From the NCBI GenBank assembly GCA_000437555.1, contig FR901025.1:45040-55060 (forward strand): 10,021 nt of DNA, read 5' to 3'. A program made the translations under genes and the position numbers. Shown piece by piece: positions 6,260-10,021 of the stretch. Below the pieces are notes generated by a model. That model saw nothing but the letters and a program-made list of their open reading frames with translations, was not told the origin of the DNA and searched no databases. Source of the stretch: Acidaminococcus sp. CAG:917. GTDB lineage: Bacteria; Bacillota; Clostridia; Christensenellales; CAG-917. Numbering within the stretch: position 1 is the first letter of the stretch; each line of letters starts with the position of its first letter.

Positions 6260-7341
6260 GAGGTGTTATATGGTCAGCATTATTAGTTTTGTCATTCGTA
6301 TGCTTATCTCAATTATGGGATAGCGTGGCTTTTGCAAAAACGAACACGGCGGGAGCTTATATCGTCATAGAGAGAACGTCGGGCAGGGTTTTGTTTTCGT
6401 CTAATGAAAATCTTAAGATGTATCCTGCTTCGACTACCAAAATTCTGACTACGCTCACTGTTTTGGATAAGGTCAAGGACATTGAACAAATAGTGGCAAT
6501 AGACGATAAAGCGGTCGGAGTGGAAGGCTCGTCCATATATCTCAAAAAGGGCGACAAACGCTCTGTTAAGGAACTTTTATACGGTCTTATGCTTCGTAGC
6601 GGTAACGACGCCGCCGTTGCGCTCGCTCTTTACGTTTCGCCGGATATCGAACAATTCGCAAAATTGATGAACGATAAGGCAAAAGAGTGCGGTGCGGAAA
6701 ATTCAAACTTTGTCAACCCCAACGGATTGCATGACGACAATCATTATACAACTGCCTCTGACCTTGCCAAAATCTCCGCGGCAGCAATGAAAAACGAAAC
6801 ATTCAGAAAAATTGTTTCTACAAAAACGATAGTTTTCGGAGAAGGGGAAAATAAAAGGTATTATACAAATAAAAATAAAATGCTTGCTACTTTTGAAGGA
6901 GCAACCGGCATAAAGACGGGTTATACGAAAAATTCGGGCAGATGCCTTGTTTCAAGCGCGATGAGAGACGATATGGAGCTTATCTGCGTTGTGTTAAACC
7001 GCTATGATATGTGGAACGATTCGAAAAATCTTCTCAATAGGGGATTTAACGAATTTGAGCTCAAGCCGCTTTTGGAAGGTTACGAAAAGGAAGTCAACGT
7101 ATTAAAAGGAAAATCGGTATCTTGCAAAGCGGTGCCCGAGAATACAGGACTGTATCCCGTAAAAAAAGACGGCTCGGATAAGTTTGAGATAAAGGCGAAA
7201 GTCAAAACTTTAAAGGCGCCTTTTAAAGCGGGAACAGAGTGCGGAACGGTTGAGGTTTATGACGGCAATCGCTTGATTTATCGTCAAAAATTGGTTACTA
7301 TAAATTCAGTAGAGAAAAAATCATTTTTTGACAGGTTTTAA
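6211..7341 (+). CDS. dacB: Secreted D-Ala-D-Ala carboxypeptidase, DacB-like (peptidase S11)
   Basis: A second S11 penicillin-binding carboxypeptidase (376 residues), expected to trim D-Ala from peptidoglycan stem peptides outside the membrane. A signal peptide covers about residues 1-42, with a basic KNKKRLR stretch, a hydrophobic core and a VAFA cleavage site. The active-site motifs are STTK (S74/K77), SGN (130-132) and KTG (235-237). A C-terminal domain of roughly residues 285-365 lacks any clear transmembrane anchor. The start at 6211 is well supported by GAGGAG (6200-6205) 5 bases upstream, although it lies 49 bases inside ytfJ in another frame. A second ribosome-binding-like AAGAGGTG (6258-6265) has no suitable in-frame start after it. 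In Bacillus, dacB precedes spmA and spmB and acts in spore cortex formation; here rluB follows directly. Assignment to DacB rather than DacF rests on position and on the segment after KTG (GRCLVSSAMRDDMELICVVLN). Confidence 0.92.
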   Translation: MDNIHQNVYGKNKKRLRGVIWSALLVLSFVCLSQLWDSVAFAKTNTAGAYIVIERTSGRVLFSSNENLKMYPASTTKILTTLTVLDKVKDIEQIVAIDDKAVGVEGSSIYLKKGDKRSVKELLYGLMLRSGNDAAVALALYVSPDIEQFAKLMNDKAKECGAENSNFVNPNGLHDDNHYTTASDLAKISAAAMKNETFRKIVSTKTIVFGEGENKRYYTNKNKMLATFEGATGIKTGYTKNSGRCLVSSAMRDDMELICVVLNRYDMWNDSKNLLNRGFNEFELKPLLEGYEKEVNVLKGKSVSCKAVPENTGLYPVKKDGSDKFEIKAKVKTLKAPFKAGTECGTVEVYDGNRLIYRQKLVTINSVEKKSFFDRF

Positions 7342-7342
7342 T

Positions 7343-8053
7343 ATGATTCGTTTAAACAAATATCTTGCCGATTGCGGGGTCTGCTCGAGAAGAAAAGCGG
7401 ATGAACTGATTTTATCCGGCAGGGTGACGGTAAATTCAAAAAAAGTCACTGAACTCGGCACTACGGTTAACGAGGATAACGATTCCGTTGCCGTGGATAA
7501 AAGAAAAGTCACTCCCGTGAGGGAACTGACTTACATAATGTTCAATAAGCCGAAAGGCTGTGTTACCACCGTCAGCGACGAAAAAGGCCGCAAGACGGTT
7601 TTTGACTATATTGATTTAAAAAAGAGACTTTTTCCCGTAGGCAGACTTGACTATGACAGCGAGGGACTGCTCATTTTGACTAACGACGGAAATTTAACTC
7701 AGGTGCTTACTCACCCTTCAAACGAAATTCCAAAAGTATATATCGTAAAAATAGAGGGCGAAATTGTCGAGAGCGACCTTGCCATTATTCGCAAAGGGGC
7801 AGTGGTTGACGGCGAAAAATTCGGCAGGGCAAAGGTTAAAGTTACGGGCGTGGAAAACGGTTTGACGAGGCTCGAAGTGACAATTTTCGAAGGCAAAAAC
7901 AGAGAGATAAGGCGTATGTTTGCCGCCGTGGAAAAAAACGTGGTGTTTTTAAAACGTGTGGCAATCGGCGATTTAAAACTCGGCGGACTCTCGCGCGGAG
8001 CATACAGGTTTTTGACGGAAGCTGAAATAGAATATCTTAAACGGTTGGGCTGA
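7343..8053 (+). CDS. rluB: 23S rRNA pseudouridine synthase RluB (RsuA/RluB family)
   Basis: This 236-residue enzyme converts a uridine in 23S rRNA to pseudouridine; the E. coli RluB target is U2605 near the peptidyl-transferase region. An S4 RNA-binding domain (residues 1-48, starting MIRLNKYLADCGVCSRRKAD) is followed by the synthase domain. The catalytic aspartate is D103 in GRLDYDSEGLLILTNDG, and EGKNREIRRMF (183-193) is the second family signature. The ATG at 7343 gives the family-typical N-terminus; a TTG at 7328 would add five residues inside dacB. The ribosome binding site is weak (ACAGG), so translation probably depends on coupling to dacB, whose stop is one base away. Position downstream of dacB matches Bacillus rluB (ypuL). 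RsuA, the 16S paralogue, is less likely on context, but the two are hard to separate by sequence alone. Confidence 0.92.
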   Translation: MIRLNKYLADCGVCSRRKADELILSGRVTVNSKKVTELGTTVNEDNDSVAVDKRKVTPVRELTYIMFNKPKGCVTTVSDEKGRKTVFDYIDLKKRLFPVGRLDYDSEGLLILTNDGNLTQVLTHPSNEIPKVYIVKIEGEIVESDLAIIRKGAVVDGEKFGRAKVKVTGVENGLTRLEVTIFEGKNREIRRMFAAVEKNVVFLKRVAIGDLKLGGLSRGAYRFLTEAEIEYLKRLG

Positions 8054-8055
8054 TT

Positions 8056-8811
8056 ATGAAAATACTTTTGACAAACGACGACGGATATTTTGCAGGTGGC
8101 ATTTTATCTCTTGCCGAAAAATTACATAAAGCGGGACACGAGGTTATCGTCTGCGCTCCCGAAGGCGAAAAGTCTGGCGCAGGTCATTCGATAACTTTTG
8201 TAAACGATTTTTTTTACCGCTCCCACGAACTTATTGAGGGAGTTAAAATCTATTCGCTTAACGGCACGCCTGTCGATTGCGTCAGATTTGCCGTAAAGGT
8301 TTTGTGCCCCGACGCCGACGCAGTGCTGAGCGGCATAAACAACATTTTAAATATAGGCACGGATTACCTGTATTCGGGCACGGTTAACGGGGCTATCGAG
8401 GGAGCGCTATGCGGTAAAAAATCGCTTGCCGTTTCGACAAACTCTTTCGACGGAGATTATGAATTTCCCTCAAAATTTACGGTGGACAATCTTGAGAAAT
8501 TGCTTGAATACGCAAACGAAAATCTGATTATCAATTTAAACATTCCGTTTAACAAAAAAGAGTTAAATGCGGGAATATCCGTATGCCACGCGGGATTCAG
8601 GGAATACAACGACAATTATGTTCCCGTTGCCGAGGGCGGCGAGGGAAAAGTTTATCGGCTTGTCGGCGAGTGCCCGTCTATGGAGCGCTCGAAACTAAGC
8701 AACGACGCTTCCATGTCGGATAAGGGCTTTATAACGATAACGCCCGTCGTTTGCTATTTCTCCGACGACTTGGTTGTCCGTTCTCTTTCAAAGGAGAAAT
8801 TCGTTTTATGA
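8056..8811 (+). CDS. surE: 5'/3'-nucleotidase SurE
   Basis: SurE is a divalent-metal-dependent phosphatase that releases phosphate from nucleoside 5'- and 3'-monophosphates; some members also cut short polyphosphate. The metal ligands are all present: D8 and D9 in MKILLTNDDG, S40 in APEGEKSGAGHS, and N95 in SGIN. The YSGTV motif (106-110) lies in the usual place after it. The loop reads SGINNILNIG rather than the usual SGINxGxNxG, so one glycine is replaced by isoleucine at 97. Length (251) is normal. It starts two bases after the rluB stop with only a poor ribosome binding site, so coupling is likely. Its TGA overlaps the ATG of the next gene in an ATGA arrangement. Confidence 0.95.
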   Translation: MKILLTNDDGYFAGGILSLAEKLHKAGHEVIVCAPEGEKSGAGHSITFVNDFFYRSHELIEGVKIYSLNGTPVDCVRFAVKVLCPDADAVLSGINNILNIGTDYLYSGTVNGAIEGALCGKKSLAVSTNSFDGDYEFPSKFTVDNLEKLLEYANENLIINLNIPFNKKELNAGISVCHAGFREYNDNYVPVAEGGEGKVYRLVGECPSMERSKLSNDASMSDKGFITITPVVCYFSDDLVVRSLSKEKFVL

Positions 8812-10021
8812 AAATAGTCGTTGTGGGCGGTGGCGCTTCGGGTATGATGGCGGCTCTTATCTCGGCGAAAGAGGGAGCGCAAGTCACGCTCATTGAAAAA
8901 AACGAAAAGACGGGCAAAAAACTTTATATAACGGGAAAGGGCAGATGCAATCTTCTGAATCTGTGTTCCGAAACAGAGTTTTTGGATAACGTCGTAACAA
9001 ATTCCAAGTTTTTATTCAGCGCCATACACAAATTTTCTCCGCAGGACGCATATTCCTTTTTTGAAAAAATGCTGCCGCTCAAGGTGGAGAGGGGAAACAG
9101 AGTTTTTCCTTTATCCGATAAGTCGAGCGACGTTTTAAAGGCTTTTTCCGAAGCGCTGAAAAGATATTCCGTCAAAGTTGTTTTAAATTGCAATGTTCTT
9201 GCCATAGACGGAGAGGAATACGCCTATATCGTCAAGACGGACGGCGGAGAATACAGCGCCGACAGAGTTATCGTTGCAACGGGAGGAAAGAGTTATCCTT
9301 CCACCGGCTCGACGGGAGACGGCTTGATTTTTGCTCAATCGGCAGGGCTTGAGGTTACCAAAACGTATCCTGCGCTATGTCCGCTTTACGTAAAAGAGGA
9401 CGTAAAGTTGCTTGAGGGGCTATCTTTGAAAAACGTATCGCTCACGGCATTTTGCGGTCAAAAGGAAGTCGTATCCGAGTTTGGCGAAATGCTGTTTACC
9501 GATAAAGGAATATCGGGCCCCATCGCTCTTACCGTGTCGTCATACGTCAACAAACTCGACAGTGTGACACTGTCGCTCGATTTAAAACCTGCGTTGAACA
9601 ACGAGGTGCTTGACAAACGCCTTATAAGAGAACTTGATAATCCCGACAGAAAATTTTTAAAATCCGTTTTGCGTTCGCTCATGCCCATGCGACTTGTCGA
9701 ATTTGTCATGACGAGGGCAGGGTTTAAAAAGGATAAGCCGACGGGCGAGATAACCAAAGCAGAGCGGGGAAAAATTCTCTCCGTTTTAAAGGGCTTGAAA
9801 TTTACCGTGTCAAAGGTGGGCGATTATAACTGCGCAGTCGTAACGAGCGGAGGAGTGTCCGTCAAAGAACTTACGCCTTGCTGCGAAGCGAAAAAGAAAA
9901 AAGGTTTATATTTCGTTGGCGAAACTATCGACGTAGACGCATTGACGGGAGGGTTTAATCTTCAGGCGGCTTTTTCCACGGCTTATGCTGCCGCAACGTC
10001 GGCGAGCCATGACGGCAACAG
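8808..10021 (+). CDS. HI0933-family NAD(P)/FAD-dependent oxidoreductase (partial, runs off right edge)
   Basis: A flavoprotein of the HI0933 (YhiN/BaiN-like) family; the substrate is unknown for most members, so I give no gene symbol. The 404 residues present read without a frameshift and lack only the last few residues and the stop. The FAD-binding Rossmann motif VVGGGASG (residues 5-12) is followed by the ribose-binding acid E30 and the ITGKGRCNL segment (41-49). ATGGKSYPSTGSTGDG (157-172) and TSGGVSVKELTP (346-357) are family signatures, as is GLYFVGETIDVDALTGGFNLQ near residues 366-386, which closes the FAD site. A central insert domain spans roughly residues 190-345. AAGGAG (8791-8796) lies 11 bases before the ATG, which overlaps the surE stop. 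In many Clostridia this family sits in this conserved housekeeping cluster. Confidence 0.92.
   Translation, partial: MKIVVVGGGASGMMAALISAKEGAQVTLIEKNEKTGKKLYITGKGRCNLLNLCSETEFLDNVVTNSKFLFSAIHKFSPQDAYSFFEKMLPLKVERGNRVFPLSDKSSDVLKAFSEALKRYSVKVVLNCNVLAIDGEEYAYIVKTDGGEYSADRVIVATGGKSYPSTGSTGDGLIFAQSAGLEVTKTYPALCPLYVKEDVKLLEGLSLKNVSLTAFCGQKEVVSEFGEMLFTDKGISGPIALTVSSYVNKLDSVTLSLDLKPALNNEVLDKRLIRELDNPDRKFLKSVLRSLMPMRLVEFVMTRAGFKKDKPTGEITKAERGKILSVLKGLKFTVSKVGDYNCAVVTSGGVSVKELTPCCEAKKKKGLYFVGETIDVDALTGGFNLQAAFSTAYAAATSASHDGN

Noticed and set aside
1..10021. CRISPR arrays, tRNA/rRNA genes, insertion sequences, phage or attachment sites
   Set aside because: No regularly spaced repeats, no tRNA-like cloverleaf or rRNA sequence, no transposase or integrase and no terminal inverted repeats were seen.

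Overview
The window looks like a chromosomal segment from a low-to-moderate GC, Gram-positive-type Firmicute, most likely a Clostridia-class organism. The reasons are gene content and order (D-Ala-D-Ala carboxypeptidases, lysA, scpA-scpB, a DUF2953-like gene, ytfJ/GerW, rluB), strong AAGAGG/GGAGG ribosome binding sites and AT-rich intergenic DNA. Genus cannot be read from the sequence. Every gene is on the + strand and nothing points to phage, plasmid or transposon.

Layout: (1) 1-277 is AT-rich leader DNA. (2) 278-1765 is a secreted DacF-like D,D-carboxypeptidase, closed by a strong intrinsic terminator at 1798-1822. (3) 1766-2171 is a 406-bp gap with short G-rich near-repeats and a clear sigma-A-type promoter (TTGACT-17-TATGAT). 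(4) 2172-5092 is a lysA-scpA-scpB operon with 1-nt spacing and a 14-nt overlap, closed by a second strong terminator at 5166-5196. (5) 5093-5400 is mostly noncoding. (6) 5401 to the window end is a tight unidirectional run: DUF2953-like membrane-anchored protein, ytfJ (GerW family), a second secreted D,D-carboxypeptidase (dacB-like), rluB, surE and an HI0933-family flavoprotein that runs off the right edge. Gaps or overlaps between these genes range from +2 to -49 nt.

Functional logic: the two S11 carboxypeptidases trim peptidoglycan stem peptides outside the membrane. LysA makes lysine from meso-diaminopimelate, which is itself a peptidoglycan precursor. ScpA and ScpB are the non-SMC subunits of condensin. 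RluB modifies 23S rRNA. YtfJ is a spore-associated family in endospore formers. As I remember it, the order parallels the Bacillus subtilis dacF...lysA...scpA-scpB...dacB...rluB segment. The sporulation genes that lie in between there (spoIIA, spoVA, spmA, spmB) are absent here, which is the main point of biological interest. Otherwise this is a largely ordinary housekeeping region, and I see no convincing undescribed multi-gene system.
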